Notes: generated from the sequence alone by a model not told the origin. Shown: positions 19,363-30,616, counted from the first letter of the stretch. The stretch is 39,566 bases of DNA from Perkinsus olseni (GCA_013115135.1 JABANP010000487.1:1-39566); one strand, 5' to 3'. Made by a program: numbers and translations.

Positions 19363-22300
19363 ATGGGTCTCGCCAATCACCTCCTGGGTGTAGCCTTCGC
19401 TGGCTACATCGCCCATGTTTGCCACACCTTCTATACGATGGCGAAGATCCCTCTACTGGAAGAGGGCCCCGAGAACGCTCCGTACGCCGTGAAGTCGTCG
19501 ATACCGGAGGTGAGGAGAAGGGAATCTTTTGATTGTTCATGACGACCGTTTCAGAGTATCCTGCTGGACATGGACGTTTACGTGTCGAATCGTCCAGGAG
19601 TGAGGGGGAAGGGAGAGCATTCCGTGGACTGCGATGGCGAGGGTCGCTACTTTTGAGAACGTTACTTACGACTGGAGGGGAGAACGACGGAAAGGTGAGT
19701 AGAGGATGATTTTCTGGTGAAAAGTTGGTATCGGGCAGCAGTGTTGTTGAATAATTATTTGAAAATTGCCTTCATGGAGGATTCGCGAGAATTGCGATGG
19801 CTGTGCTGTCGTCGTTGGTATCTTTGGTTGAAGCGTGCAAGTTTCAGGATGGTAGCGAAGAAGTGAAGCTCGAGCGGCGACTGGATACCCGACCGGTTTC
19901 CGGTCCAAAAACGAATCCCTCTTCGCTCACGTTGTACTGCGCAAAGCTGGCGTGAAGGGTCATCGTAAAGTAAGTAATAAGCGTCCGAGTTCAACCGCAG
20001 CTTCGCCTCGCTCGACAGGCGAGCAACCTTCTGGACCATCGAGTGATGGACCTGTCGAGTTTTATGATACCGCAGGAGGAGAGGGATGGTCGTCACTACC
20101 TCCTGGACGCCTTGGTCAACCGAACCTATGCTGAGGAGGTCGAGAATTCGGTAAGGATTCGCAATTTTACATCCCAACTCTCGAAGGATGGCGTCTAGCG
20201 GTGCGGACTGTATAGAGGAAATTCGGTTGGTGAGGGCGCGGAAAATTTTTGAGAGTTTGGAAAAAATTCGGTCAGATTTTCTGCGTGGTTCTCTGTCGTC
20301 TTCATCGCGACGTTGGTGGTTGGTTGGTTACGATCGTCACGGCCGCTCTTCCTCTGGCTCTTGTTTTGGAACGCTGAAGTCTGGTTTTTTGTCGTAGTAG
20401 AAAGATGAACGCGGCGCAAACTGAGTGTTAGGGAAACGTAAGAGAGTGCAAGTGTGGCAAGAAAGCACTATCTGACGACGAGCGATGATTAAAATGAATG
20501 ACTGGAGTTTCTTGGCCGACTGTCCGCTGACGTGAATAAATGAAAATGATTGCGGAAGAGCCGGGGATCGAACTTAGGGTCGTCGGGAGGGCAAATGCGG
20601 ACCATAACCTACTCAGCTGTTTATTCTCCTTCTTTCAGCCCGCACCTGTGCCTCGACTGTCCGTACCGAAGAAGATGGAAGTTGGGCTGATCGTGGAGAC
20701 TCGGCCGATGGATGTTCGAAAACTCTACCAGAAAGGTCTCGGTGGCTTCGTTGATCAGAAGACCAGAAAACTCTATGTAAGCGGAGCGAAGCGATTCAAC
20801 ATTTTTTCGTCTCGGAGGACGTGAAGGAAGGAGATCGTGTAGGGATCGTGAATAGCCTGGGTAAAGGTTGACGCGACGAAAACCAATACTGATGGAACGA
20901 GACCGATTGTTGGTACATTAAGTGAACTATCATTGCAATTCTGATTTGGACCATCGGTCGTCATTGAGATTGGACTTACGTGTATTGCTGTCATTGCTAT
21001 TGAAAAGATGGTCTACTCGCGGTTTGAGATCGATCGTCTTTCTTCACTCGTAGAATGTGGTTACGAACCATGCCGCCTTTCCTCGGGGCCTTTCCGACGG
21101 TTTCCGCTGATCCTCACCTTTTCCGCTTCCAGACCGGGAACTGATCTTTTGATGGTGTATTTTTAGTTACCCATATTCATGAACACTCACGCTACTCCGA
21201 GAGACGAGTAAGTGTGGCGAGGCCATTTTTGGGTGAAAAACGTCACGTGCTAGGTTCGAACCTGTGCCTGCCGCGGGCTCGCCAGACGCTCTGCCGGAAA
21301 TGACTATATCGTTTCATAAAGTTGGCATGAGCTACTGGATGCTAAGCGAGTCCCTACTGCAGGGCTTTGAGCACATGGAGGACGTCATGAAAGTAGGGTG
21401 ATCGAAAATGGCAAAAAACTTCGCTCCGCTAAGATTTGTTTTTCCCTAGGTTAACGAGTATGACCTTGATTCGTTCAAGATGCTTTTGTCGGGGTCGAGC
21501 GGACCCTGGAGGCTCCTCGTCGTTTATGGTGTTAGCTTTCTACACATACTTTTCGAGTGAGTTTGTACCGCTATCGCGTCACCTGTGAGTGACACGCTTC
21601 GACCTAAGATACCTCTCCTTGAGATCCGACTTCAAGTTCTTCAAGGAAAGAACGAGCTTCGAAGGTCTCAGCCGAGGATCAATCGCCATGAATATGGGTG
21701 AGCCAAAAACACAGCTAGAGGTGTCAGAAAAAACAGCTTCGCTCCGCCCTCAGTGATGTCTCTCATTTCCTGTCTGTATGTCTTGGAGCAGGACGAGTCC
21801 AGAATCGTGCTGTATTTTTTGGTAAAAATTATGATGATAATTTCGTGGCGCGTGACGGCGCGTTTAGGTGATACGTATTGTGTTTTCGGGCTGGAAACTG
21901 ATGAAGATGAGTAAGTCGAAAGATGCGAGTTTGGCTGAGCTTGAAGAGATGCAGGGGATCACCAATGATGAAGTGGGGGAGGAAGGAAAAATTGTGAAAC
22001 ATGAATCGCTTCGCTCCGCCTGGTTTCGTCAGGTCCGCTGTATGAAGTACCTGGGGTTGTTGCTTCTACCAGTGGTGGTAGCTTTTTGTACTTATCGGTT
22101 GGTGAATTATAAGTTTCGATCGTGGTAAAAATCTTTACTGTCCTTGCTGCGCTTACGAGAATTTCGAAACCAGATCGGTTGCTAGATAGACCTCCTGGGA
22201 GCTCCAAGGGCGCTCTCAGGATCCTCTTCAAGACGTTGAATTTAATCCTGGAGGGGAAAGACGCGAGGATCCTTGGGTTGTGAACTTGGCGTCATAACCT

Positions 22301-23312
22301 ACTCGACTGGACACCTTGTTTCGAGACCCACTCCTTCTGCAGGTACTCGTTCCTCATCCTCAGTCTAGCCGCGTGTTCAGAAGTTTTCGGTTTTGTAGTT
22401 ATGACGCCACAGGTGACGCAACCGCACATTACCGCCCCTCAGTCTTCCTTCCCAGGTCTTCCTGAACTACCGGTTGAAATCCGTCGAGCACCTACCATGG
22501 CGAGCTCTGTCCTATCAAGCTTGCAACACCTTCATTGATGACGTCTTCACGCTGGTTATCAGGTTGGTCTTTCGGGGGAGGGCGGCGGTTGAACGATGGA
22601 AATTGGCACGCTCGAAAGTTTTTGATTTTTCAGAAAGAAATTGCGCTGTCTGAAAAGTCGTTTTCTGAGAGAAAATGGCGGAAAATTATTTTCTCAGTTG
22701 TGCGACACCGAATTCCGTGAAAAATTCCGGGATATTTTACGCGAGCAAAACACGGCTTCGGAATTATGCACTAGAGCGAGTGACCAGTTTGGCATGAAGC
22801 AGACGTCTTCTGTATCTGCTTAGGGTCAACCTTGGATACTCTTGTTCCAGCGCGTATCTTTCTTTCCGCAGGATGCCGGAGATCCACAAGTTTTCGGTTT
22901 TTCGCGACGACATAGTTTTCATCATCTGTTGTTATCAAAGATGGAGTTACAGTGGGAGGTGAGTCTTGGGCGAATATCCGTTTGATGCACGCTTCGACCT
23001 AAGATTCCTGTGATAGTACAAAGAGCAATCACGGTGATCGTCTTACGGAAACGTTTCTTGCAACCTTGCCATTGTCGGCCAATGGTCTCGGCAACCCAAC
23101 CCCGGGTTTGGTAGACTGATCCCGAAACCTAAAATCGTTTTTGGATTTTTTCGCGGGGCGGTTCAAGAATTGGTTCGTCGAGCACCCCCATAAGACTGTC
23201 GAATTTTTCCCGCGCGCCACGAAATTATTTCTCAGGCGACACCAAGAAGAGGGAAGCGAAGGGCGCAGATTCCGCGCCCGCTACCGATCCTGCCAGAAAG
23301 AAGGCCGAGTGA
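19363..23312 (+). CDS. CLPTM1-family multi-pass membrane protein (CLPTM1L/CLPTM1-like)
   Basis: Homology by motif in collinear exons: 19363-19509 (first membrane segment), 19555-19599, about 19870-19969 (AHVVLRKAG), 20076-20150, 20639-20776 (VPRLSVPKKMEVGL), 21167-21207, 21332-21392, 21450-21556, 21624-21697 (FFKERTSFEGLS), 21754-21821 (LYVLEQDES), 21868-21972 (SGWKLMKM), 22033-22124 (MKYLGLLLLP), 22343-22412, 22456-22562 (LKSVEHLPWRA, NTFIDDVF), 22872-22951 (FRDDIVF, YQRW) and 23236-23312. From 21332 on, all junctions are GT..AG and phase-compatible. In animals CLPTM1L is an ER lipid scramblase linked to GPI assembly and CLPTM1 retains receptors in the ER; function here is inferred. Exons between 19600 and 19870 and between 20777 and 21166 are unresolved, with one apparent frame change near 19880. 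Confidence 0.85.
20553..20620 (-). other. Degenerate tRNA-like sequence in a CLPTM1-like intron
   Basis: On the minus strand, AGCTGAGTAGGTTATGG resembles an A-box/D-arm, and AAGTTCGATCCCCGG a T-arm. Stems other than the T-arm are poor. It lies in the 20151-20638 intron just before the acceptor at 20638. Confidence 0.4.
21238..21305 (-). other. Degenerate tRNA-like sequence in a CLPTM1-like intron
   Basis: The minus strand reads GGCAGAGCGTCTGGCG followed by GGCACAGGTTCGAACCT, the layout of a D-arm, anticodon stem and T-arm of a tRNA. The 5' half of the D-arm and the acceptor stem are lost. It sits in the intron between 21207 and 21332. Confidence 0.4.
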
Positions 23313-23553
23313 AAAAAGATGGAAAACATATCATCAAAAACAGTCTCGTGGACTCGAGAAAATTTTTGCGTTGGTAATTTTTCTGGGAACCGGTGGAATT
23401 CCAACTGAAAACGTGTTGGTCAGTGATTCACCATTGATCTGTTCGTACGTTATTGAGATTTTCAATGAGTCCTGGTTAGTGTCACCTGGATTACACCTGA
23501 ACAGTCGATGTGGTCTAATGATACTGCATCAGTAAAAAAGTTGTGGAATTTTC

Positions 23554-25878
23554 ATGCTACCACCACCCGTTAATACTGGTATGAACAACTATGCTCGATC
23601 GCCTCAGACCATTGGACAGCGTCCGTCGACTGCGGTAGGGCGCTTGTTTTTTGGTGCATCTTCTAGTGTGTGGATTTCAGGGAGGCGACCGAGCGTATCT
23701 TCCGGGCTTCATCGGAGCGTACGGGCATCAACCTCAGGATACTCCTCCAGTAGGGGCGCTGGGCTTCCGGTTGGACGGCGTTCTGTCGGCAACTCCCGGA
23801 AGAAACGAGTTAGTTTGACTGGGGCAGAGGGAGGAGAATGAAAGCATCAGCAGCTGGGTCCCTAATGATCATCTCGGGCTCTGGAATTCATTATAGTCAA
23901 GCATCGAGGTCGAAGATACGCTGATTCCATTTTATACGTGTTCATCACTGCTTGATGGGGGTCCTCGAGAATCTCGAGATTTTTCTGAAGCGTCGAAGAC
24001 AATTAAATTGTCGTTGGTGTCCTTCTTTCAGGGTGCTCACTACGCTGCCATGCATAATCCTAAGGCGCTGCAGCATCAAATGCCGGGTGCAGGAATCGTA
24101 CCCGGGACCTCTCCCTTCGCAGTCGGGCTGCATAACTTCTTGCCCAGAATGGAAGCGTATGAGCAGCACAGGAAGCTGTCCATTGGAACGGTTGGACTGG
24201 TGATGATGTCCTTCCTGCCGGCTCTCTATGAGTGTGATCAGATTCACCATGCGGCCCACCGAGCTCACCAAATTTTGCAAGTGCCTGCCGGACAGCAGCC
24301 TCGAGGTGGCGTCCCTCGGCATCCAGGTGGGTGGTGGAAAATAATTTTCGGGCGCGCGAGAAAAAATATACGAGTATTCTCATTTTGAGGGTGTTCAATA
24401 GACTACCTCTCCTGAGCTTTGAGACCGCTTCCCAGGGTTCACCTTAACAGGTTAATTTGGACCTTTGGTCTTGAGAGTGTTCGAAGGGGTCTCGCCCACG
24501 AAAACCCATTGCGCAGAATTCCCATTTGCCATTTGCGAAACGCGCGTAAATACAGGTGAAACTCCAAGGCTGTGCATGTCCCCAATTGACTGCTGCCTCT
24601 CCCGAGTTCCAGGATTCCCTTCAACGCGTTAAGCTGGATGCTGGGAGGCGCCTGAAATTCAGAACAGGCGGCAGTTCATCTCAGAAATCTCACCACGCTC
24701 ACCACGGATCAAATATTGATCACTAGAATTGCCGATGAGGGACTAAGACTGAGCTCGAGAATCGCTAATGTCCATTCTGAGTAACTCCATGAGTTTGTCT
24801 CAGTGGCCACTGCTGAGCCTCCCGCTGCCGCTGGTCGAGCGCAGAAGAGGTCGTGCCCTCGGATGCATCCCTTGGCTCCCTTCGTGACCCCTACCGGTGG
24901 GTATGCGTGCAACGTGTGCCGGAAGAGGGATATCAAAAGAGGAATCAAACTGTAGGGTATCTTGAGGTTGTGTGTGAGGCCAGGATGTTGAAAAGATACT
25001 CTTGCCGGAAGTGTGACTATGACGTGTGCGCTGATTGCTACGGAGGCAGGATGGAATCTGAGGCGAAGGAGAGGGAGGAGAGGGAAGACGGTCGACTGGA
25101 GGGAGCCTCGAGGTGGGTGAAAATAATCGATCAAACTTCGCTCCGCTAGAACCAATTTTTGTGGGGAGTGGTTATTCATAGAACTCGCCTTGTCCTTTTC
25201 TGCGTTCGTTCATGGTCAACCTAAGATATTAAATCTCTCGGATCAGCACGCATGCACAAGATACCGACATGATTTTTTGTGGCATTCGGGTTTGTCCGTT
25301 GACGTGAGACTCAGCACGGAGAGAGAAAGGATGTGCCAACCCATGGTGGAATTACCTAGTCTCAAACAGCGGAGCGAAGCGCATCACGAAGTACAGTGTT
25401 TATTCGTCCCACTTCAGGATCACCGGTGAAAGGCCCTCGCCATCGATGCTGCGAAAAGTGAGGAACTTGCCCTCCTTTCTCTCTCCTTTAGCGCCATCAC
25501 CAGTCATCAGATTCAAGTTCTCCTGGACAAACGAGACACTCTGTGCGCGCACGCCTCAGCCTGGTTCAAAAAATTCGACGGCGATCGTGATGGTACGGCG
25601 GTTTCTCATCGGCTGCTCTTCTCCTCGTTTTCTCCCTAGGTGTGCTCTCCTTCACGGAGCTGGTCGATCTGTGTGCCCGCCTGAATTCGGATCTGCAGAT
25701 CCCCGGAGTCAGCGATGCAACAGTGATGCAGGTGAACTTGGAGAAAGGGAATTTCCGGGCGCGCGAAATTTTTGGATTCCCTCAGTGCCTGAAGAAGTTC
25801 GACGTGGATGGCGATGAGATGTTGAACCAAAAGGAGTTTATCAATTTGTATTTTCGATTGCTGTTGAAAGTGAAGTAG
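23554..25878 (+). CDS. C1-like zinc-finger and EF-hand protein(s)
   Basis: Probably one multi-exon gene. Exons 23554-23634 and 23681-23808 (46-nt intron) give a Pro/Gly-rich N-terminus. Exon 24032-24326 encodes GAHYAAMHNP...FLPALYECDQ. Around 24850-25115 is a zinc-binding segment: CPRMHPLAPF, YACNVC, then after a proposed 32-nt intron (24952-24983) YSCRKCDYDVCADCY. This is the C-x2-H / C-x2-C / C-x2-C pattern of C1/DC1-type domains. The final exons (to 25592, 25640-25731, 25796-25878) carry two EF-hands, DGDRDGVLSFTE and DVDGDEMLNQKE, split by a 47-nt intron inside the first loop. Whether zinc and EF parts are one protein is inference; the link between 25115 and 25490 is unresolved. A calcium- and zinc-binding signalling adaptor is plausible. 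Confidence 0.55.
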
Positions 25879-25909
25879 GAGGGTGGTGGTGTTTTGGGGG
25901 AGGTGTGGT

Positions 25910-28900
25910 ATGGGTTGTTTTCAGAGCACAGTACGCGCCAGTGAAGGTCCGCAGAGAGTTTTTCCTCGACAAGAAGCCTGGTAAGTGGTGGTCGACGGAG
26001 ACGCTCTTTTACGCAGACGAGTAGTCTCTCCGCGAGTGGGGACGTTTTATGATACTCTTTGGATCAATAGCTGCTCATGTCATCACGTGAGATAGAATGT
26101 CTTTACTGCACTTGAAATCGGCTGATTAATTTATGCTACTTTCACAGCCACAACCGAAGATCAGTGTGGATGTGCGATTTCTACTCAAACGCTGAAGAGC
26201 TCAGTTGAACTTTCACTGGTGTACCCAGTTCTTGCGGAATTTGTTGACACAGTAGACGCTCTCTTGATTCGGTCTTTCGGTGAACACGATCACCGACAGG
26301 AGGAGGAGTGAGATAAGAGTATCGGAAGACCCATGATTCACTCATTCACAGACCGGTGCAAAGTGATTCACAGACGGCTAGTCAAAAGGATTCTCTCGGG
26401 ATTCCATTGGAATTCAGATCAGCCAGAGGAAGTTGATCTTTCTAGGTCGTCCCGACGCTCACTACGAGGTGCGAGAGACCCTCGGCCAGGGTACTTTTGG
26501 AGTTGCTAAGCGAGTGCTTGATAAGAAGACGAAGGAGACCAGAGTAGACGGTGGTTGTTGGTGGTGGTGGACCGGCAGTGGCGGTGGTAGGTGATGAAAG
26601 TGATTAATAAGAAGAGCAGCCATATGGACCCGCAAGAGTTGGAGCAAGAGATAAAGAATATGAAGAAGATGGATCATCCGCACATACTCAAGTTGTTCGA
26701 GTGAGTTTTGGGTAGAGAAAAGGTTCTACCGGGATTTGAACCCAGATCGCCAGATTCAGAGTCTGGAGTGCTAACCGTTACACCATAGAACCGATGAGTG
26801 TCGAGAGATTACACGGTCGTCACTCTTGCATCTCTCAATTTTTCCTCGCGCCTGGGGGATCGTGCTCGGTCGGAACTCAGGTACTTTGAGGATTACAATA
26901 ACGTCTACCTCATACTAGAGTTATGCGAAGGCGGAGAGCTGATGAAGGTGATAGCGAATCATTGTGAATCTAAGGTCGACCATGGCATTTCAGGTGATAG
27001 AAGATACTTACACCAAGAGCCGAGGGAAGAAGTCCCTGACTGAGGGATGGATAGCGGGCTTGTAGGGACTCCCGGTCTCCCCTCGTGGTCCAGCGTGTCC
27101 CTGTCGCCCAGGTACGGACAGATCCTGGAAGCTGTTTCCTACTGCCACAGTCATGGCATCATCCATAAGGATATCAAAGCGGAAAACATCATGCTGTTGA
27201 CTAAAGGACAAGACCAGCAAGAGTGATTTTGACTGCCGCGACGTTGAAACGGTTGATCGATATATGTCGATGAATTTCGAAATACTCGAGCAGCCCCAGC
27301 TACGCTGAAAAATCTTTATTTTTCGGGTTACAAATTGGTTCAGACTGTTATGCGGAGTTTCATTTTCGTTCAGATCCCTTCGAAACCCCTCCCCACGTGG
27401 TCCTCATCGACTTCGGCTTAGCCGAGGCCTTCGACCCGGGCCGACCATTCGTGTCGCGGCATGTAGCAGGGACGCCCTACACGATGGCACCCGAGGTGAG
27501 GGCCTCTCAGTTGTTGTTGTCCGTAGACAAGGCAAGATGGGAGAGGTGTAAAGTCTCCCTCCTGCTTCTATTCGGCGGGCTGGAGTCTTAGATATGCACG
27601 CATGCACAAGGCGATCAGCTCATGATGAGTAACAGTGGCACGTCTGTGTAGGTTTGGAACGCAACACTCAGCCGGAGTAACACCTTCGGGCTCAAGTGCG
27701 ACGTCTACAGTCTGGGCTGCGTCCTCTTCCATCTTTTCTGCGGGAAGGTGGGAATGTCTCTTTTTCTCCGACTGCTGTGGTTCACTCTTTCTGAGCTCAG
27801 CCGCCGGTGATAGCGCGATCGATGAAAGCGCCAGACTGGTTGAAGGCGATCAGCGTCGGCCCGGACTGGAAGTTGCTGAGGCATGTCTCGCCGCACGCTA
27901 CGCAACTCGTGAAGAAGATGATGACGTGAGAACAGCGAGAATAACACTGGTCGAACTACCAGCGGTTCGTCAGATATTCTGATCGTCTGCGGCCGACCTG
28001 CGCGCAGTGCCTGACCAGCCCTTGGTTCGAAGTCGCCCCCAATGACAACATCCGAGCTCTCGGCGACCACGTCATGCAGGTGAGGAGGGCGTGGGAAGAG
28101 ATTGAGAACCCAACCTTCTTTCTGCTGTCTTCTTGTCATCCGTCACATAGTTTTAGCGTAGCTGCTTATCCGAGCAGGATAGTTTCAGCGACATAAACAG
28201 GTTGCTGATGGACGTGCATGTCCTTCTCTCAGGGACTAGTGGATTATTCTCGTCGAAGTGTGTTCGAGAGGACGGTCCTATTGGAGATAGCAACACAGGT
28301 AGCGCGCACTGTGAAGATTTTTCTAGCCTCCAGGATACCCCATCAGGTCCATGCTGTCAGCGTCCAGGAGATCAACAGAATCTTCCGAATGCTGGATACA
28401 GAGAAGCAGGGCATCATCTCGAAACAAACCTGCGTTACCGGTCTGGCGAAGTAACCCTTTCCTCCTCCCGTCGTGTTTCCCAGTGTCGCCCCTTCAGGCT
28501 CGGAGTGCCGCAGAACACGGCAATGCGCGCCGTGGAAGCCATGGACATGGACGGCGATGGACGGTGAGCAGCGCGCGTGCTTCCCGCCTCCACCAGCCAC
28601 CCCTGTCAGGATCGACTACACCGAGCTGGTGGCGGGGATACTGTGTGTTTACGACAGTCACCTCGACGACCGACTCTGGAAGGCGTTCTCGAAACTTGAC
28701 CTGAACGGCGATGGCAAGCTGGATCGACATGAGATCCGCAAGCTGCTTCAGTGAGGCTGTGGCCTTCTCTGGGTGCGTGTGAGCGTCCCTGCCCTCAGGT
28801 GTGGTGAGGTCAGCCAGATGGGGTTGGTGCCGGCGCAGATGGAAATAGACGCCATCATCCAGGAGATGGACACCGACAGAGACGGGTAGGGCAGAGCGGC

Positions 28901-28983
28901 TTCGATGGGCTGCACGTTGCCTGAGCAGGTTGATCGAGTACTCCGAGTTCAAGGCAAGATTCTCGCCACAACGAAGACAATAA
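25910..28983 (+). CDS. Calcium-dependent protein kinase (CDPK)
   Basis: Starts MGCFQS at 25910, an N-myristoylation/palmitoylation-type leader. The kinase domain has the Gly loop GQGTFG (26456-26543), catalytic Lys in VMKVI and helix-C Glu (26591-26700), CEGGEL (26881-26947), HKDIKAEN in place of HRD (27112 on), DFG (about 27408), APE (27490), DVYSLG (27652-27747), and the [25 protein letters not shown] end (27801-27925, 27974-28079). A junction segment and four EF-hands follow: [12 protein letters not shown] (degenerate), [24 protein letters not shown] and DTDRDGLIEYSE, in exons 28233-28450, 28498-28563, 28610-28750, 28799-28885 and 28929-28983. This architecture is typical of plants and alveolates: Ca2+ binding releases autoinhibition. 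Exons between 25980 and 26456, and the splice before the DFG exon, are unresolved. The stop codon of the previous gene is 31 bp upstream. Confidence 0.9.
26721..26792 (-). tRNA. tRNA-Gln (CUG anticodon), antisense within a CDPK intron
   Basis: The minus strand folds as a full cloverleaf: acceptor GGTTCTA/TAGAACC, anticodon stem CCAGA/TCTGG around loop CTCTGAA (anticodon CTG), T-arm with GTTCAAATC, discriminator U. The 3' flank is TTTTCTC on that strand, an RNA polymerase III terminator. It lies wholly inside the 180-nt intron 26701-26880, between the helix-C exon and the hinge exon of the kinase, on the opposite strand. Confidence 0.95.
27510..27650. mobile_element. Dispersed R element, copy 2, forming most of a CDPK intron
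   Basis: Matches 195-345 in the same orientation (TAAAGTCT, CTATTCGG, ATGCACGCATGCACAAG, GAGTAACAG). The host intron is 27496-27651 (GTGAGG..TAG, 156 nt), phase 0 after the APE motif. The element occupies about 90% of it, so the intron is either an element insertion or was enlarged by one. A fragment with CACGCATGCACAAGAT occurs at 25248, also in a presumed intron. Confidence 0.6.
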
Positions 28984-29153
28984 GTTCCCTACCATCATGT
29001 TGTCCATGCATCCGATGTTGAACTGCTGTTGAGCGTCGTGTTGTCAAATCGATCGTCAGGGCGCGCGCTAAATGAACAGCGCAGAATCTCATCTCGAATA
29101 AGGTCGTCTCGTTTCGGATTATCGATCGGTTAGTTCCCCTCCTAGACCCGTCC

Positions 29154-29784
29154 ATGCTGCACTTCACGGTGGCCGCTTCGATCCTTCTGGCGCTCTCCTT
29201 GTCCGGATGCGATGATGAAATCCACACCGGCTCTTGTGAGTTCCACGGCGAAACTCGAAAAGAGTCATTGGTGGTCATCACTCGTGACGGCGATGTGAAG
29301 AATGGCACCTTTCATTTGAGCTCCTTCCAGTGCGGTATCAACCCGCATGCCACCACGCAAGCTCGCGATCACACTCAACAGTGAGGTCTCCCCTGACTGG
29401 CTTGCCGAAACCAATGCTGTCGTTGCTCTGCAGACACACACTTGCGGAGCTGCCGAGTGAATCCCGTCAGAACCTGGATAAAATATTTGCCGCTGATGGG
29501 CCGAGGAAGGCAGAAACGTGTCGGGCGATAGCAGAGGAGCTCAGAAAGGAAGCGTCAGGACCGGTGGGAATCCCTTCTCGGCTTCGTATTTCATTGATGT
29601 CTTTCAGGCTTATGCCAGCCTGTTTGACAACATGCCCGCCACGATCGACAGATTATTGGACAGATTGTGCTCATTGGTGGCATCAGCCAGTGTGGGGAAG
29701 AAGAGTGTCACAATCAGCGGCGGTTATGTGACGATGCCCGACCAAGGATACCTCCGAAACGTGGAGCCTCATAACGGAGGTTGA
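29154..29784 (+). CDS. Secreted protein, 177 aa, unknown function
   Basis: Exons 29154-29380, 29434-29563 and 29608-29784 are joined by 53-nt and 44-nt GT..AG introns with matching phase. Residues 1-18 (MLHFTVAASILLALSLSG) form a signal peptide. The mature protein contains CDDEIHTGSCEF, a hydrophilic middle with DKIFAADGPRKAETC, and a C-terminal helical segment LFDNMPATIDRLLDRLC. Five to six cysteines suggest disulfides. No family recognised. It lies 170 bp after the CDPK stop codon, with a CCTCCTAG acceptor-like site 9 bp before the ATG, which could be a trans-splice acceptor. Confidence 0.7.
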
Positions 29785-30111
29785 GCTGGGGACCTTGAAC
29801 GTTTGGCTGACACATCTGATGTAAATGTTAATGTACCCTTCGTGTCTCATGGTGCATGTTCTGTTGCCCGTGTGATGTAAACGATGCCATTTCTTGGTAG
29901 TGTTAGTGTGAGAGTATCCTTAGTCGACGCTTATGGTGAGTGTGAATGCGCTATAAGAGTTGTCGTACTGTATCGATACTCAAGGAACAGGAATCTTCTT
30001 CATGTCTCTGAGTGAGGTTTTCATGACTCCTTGTATTCTCGAATATCTGCGCCCGTTGCGTACCGATGAAGCAGTTTTGCACGAGGTTAGTGAAACTCCA
30101 TGTGCATCTCA
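29785..30111. other. Intergenic, nothing supported
   Basis: No gene, repeat or RNA is visible in this stretch between the secreted protein and the tRNA array. Confidence 0.5.
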
Positions 30112-30147
30112 AGCCTTCTACCGGAGTCGAACCGAGAACCTCCCGCT
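30112..30147 (-). pseudogene. tRNA-Thr 3'-half relic at the array edge
   Basis: Only the acceptor 3' strand, T-arm and part of the anticodon arm remain (complement of AGCCTTCTACCGGAGTCGAA). The sequence jumps directly into the spacer after CCTCCCGCT, a clean internal deletion of 38 bp relative to other units. Confidence 0.8.
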
Positions 30148-30254
30148 CAATTGATAGCGAATCAAGCGCCCCCAATCGATATGCGCCAAACTCAGAACGG
30201 AAATGTATTAATTATTCTCCAGTAGGGGATCCATATCACAAGAGCTGCCAAATA

Positions 30255-30327
30255 AGCCTTCTGCCGGAGTTGAACCGACGACCTCCCGCTTACTAAGTGG
30301 GTGCTCTACCAACTAAGCTAAGAAGGC
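30255..30327 (-). tRNA. tRNA-Thr (AGU), array copy 1
   Basis: Cloverleaf with acceptor GCCTTCT/AGAAGGC, D-stem GCTT/GAGC, loop TTAGTAA (anticodon AGT), T-arm GTCGG/CCGGC and discriminator U. The anticodon stem has one A-C mismatch (CCCAC against GCGGG), absent from the other copies. Confidence 0.85.
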
Positions 30328-30435
30328 TAATTTGACAGCGAATCAAGCGCCCCCAATCGATATGCGCCAAATTCAGAACGGAAATGTATTAACTATTCTC
30401 CAGTAGGGGATCCGTATCACAAGAGCTGCCAAATG

Positions 30436-30508
30436 AGCCTTCTGCCGGAGTTGAACCGACGACCTCCCGCTTACTAAGCGGGTGCTCTACCAACTAAGCT
30501 AAGAAGGC
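30436..30508 (-). tRNA. tRNA-Thr (AGU), array copy 2
   Basis: All stems pair perfectly (anticodon stem CCCGC/GCGGG) apart from G-U pairs. Same sequence as copy 4. Confidence 0.93.
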
Positions 30509-30616
30509 TGATTTGACTGCGAATCAAGCGCCCCCAATCGATATGCGCCAAATTCAGAACGGAAATGTATTAACTATTCTCCAGTAGGGGATCCGTATCA
30601 CAAGAGCTGCCAAATA

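Noticed and set aside
28299..28333. 35-nt GT..AG intron in the CDPK before the first EF-hand
   Set aside because: Reading through keeps the frame ([11 protein letters not shown]...), whereas removing it would break it.
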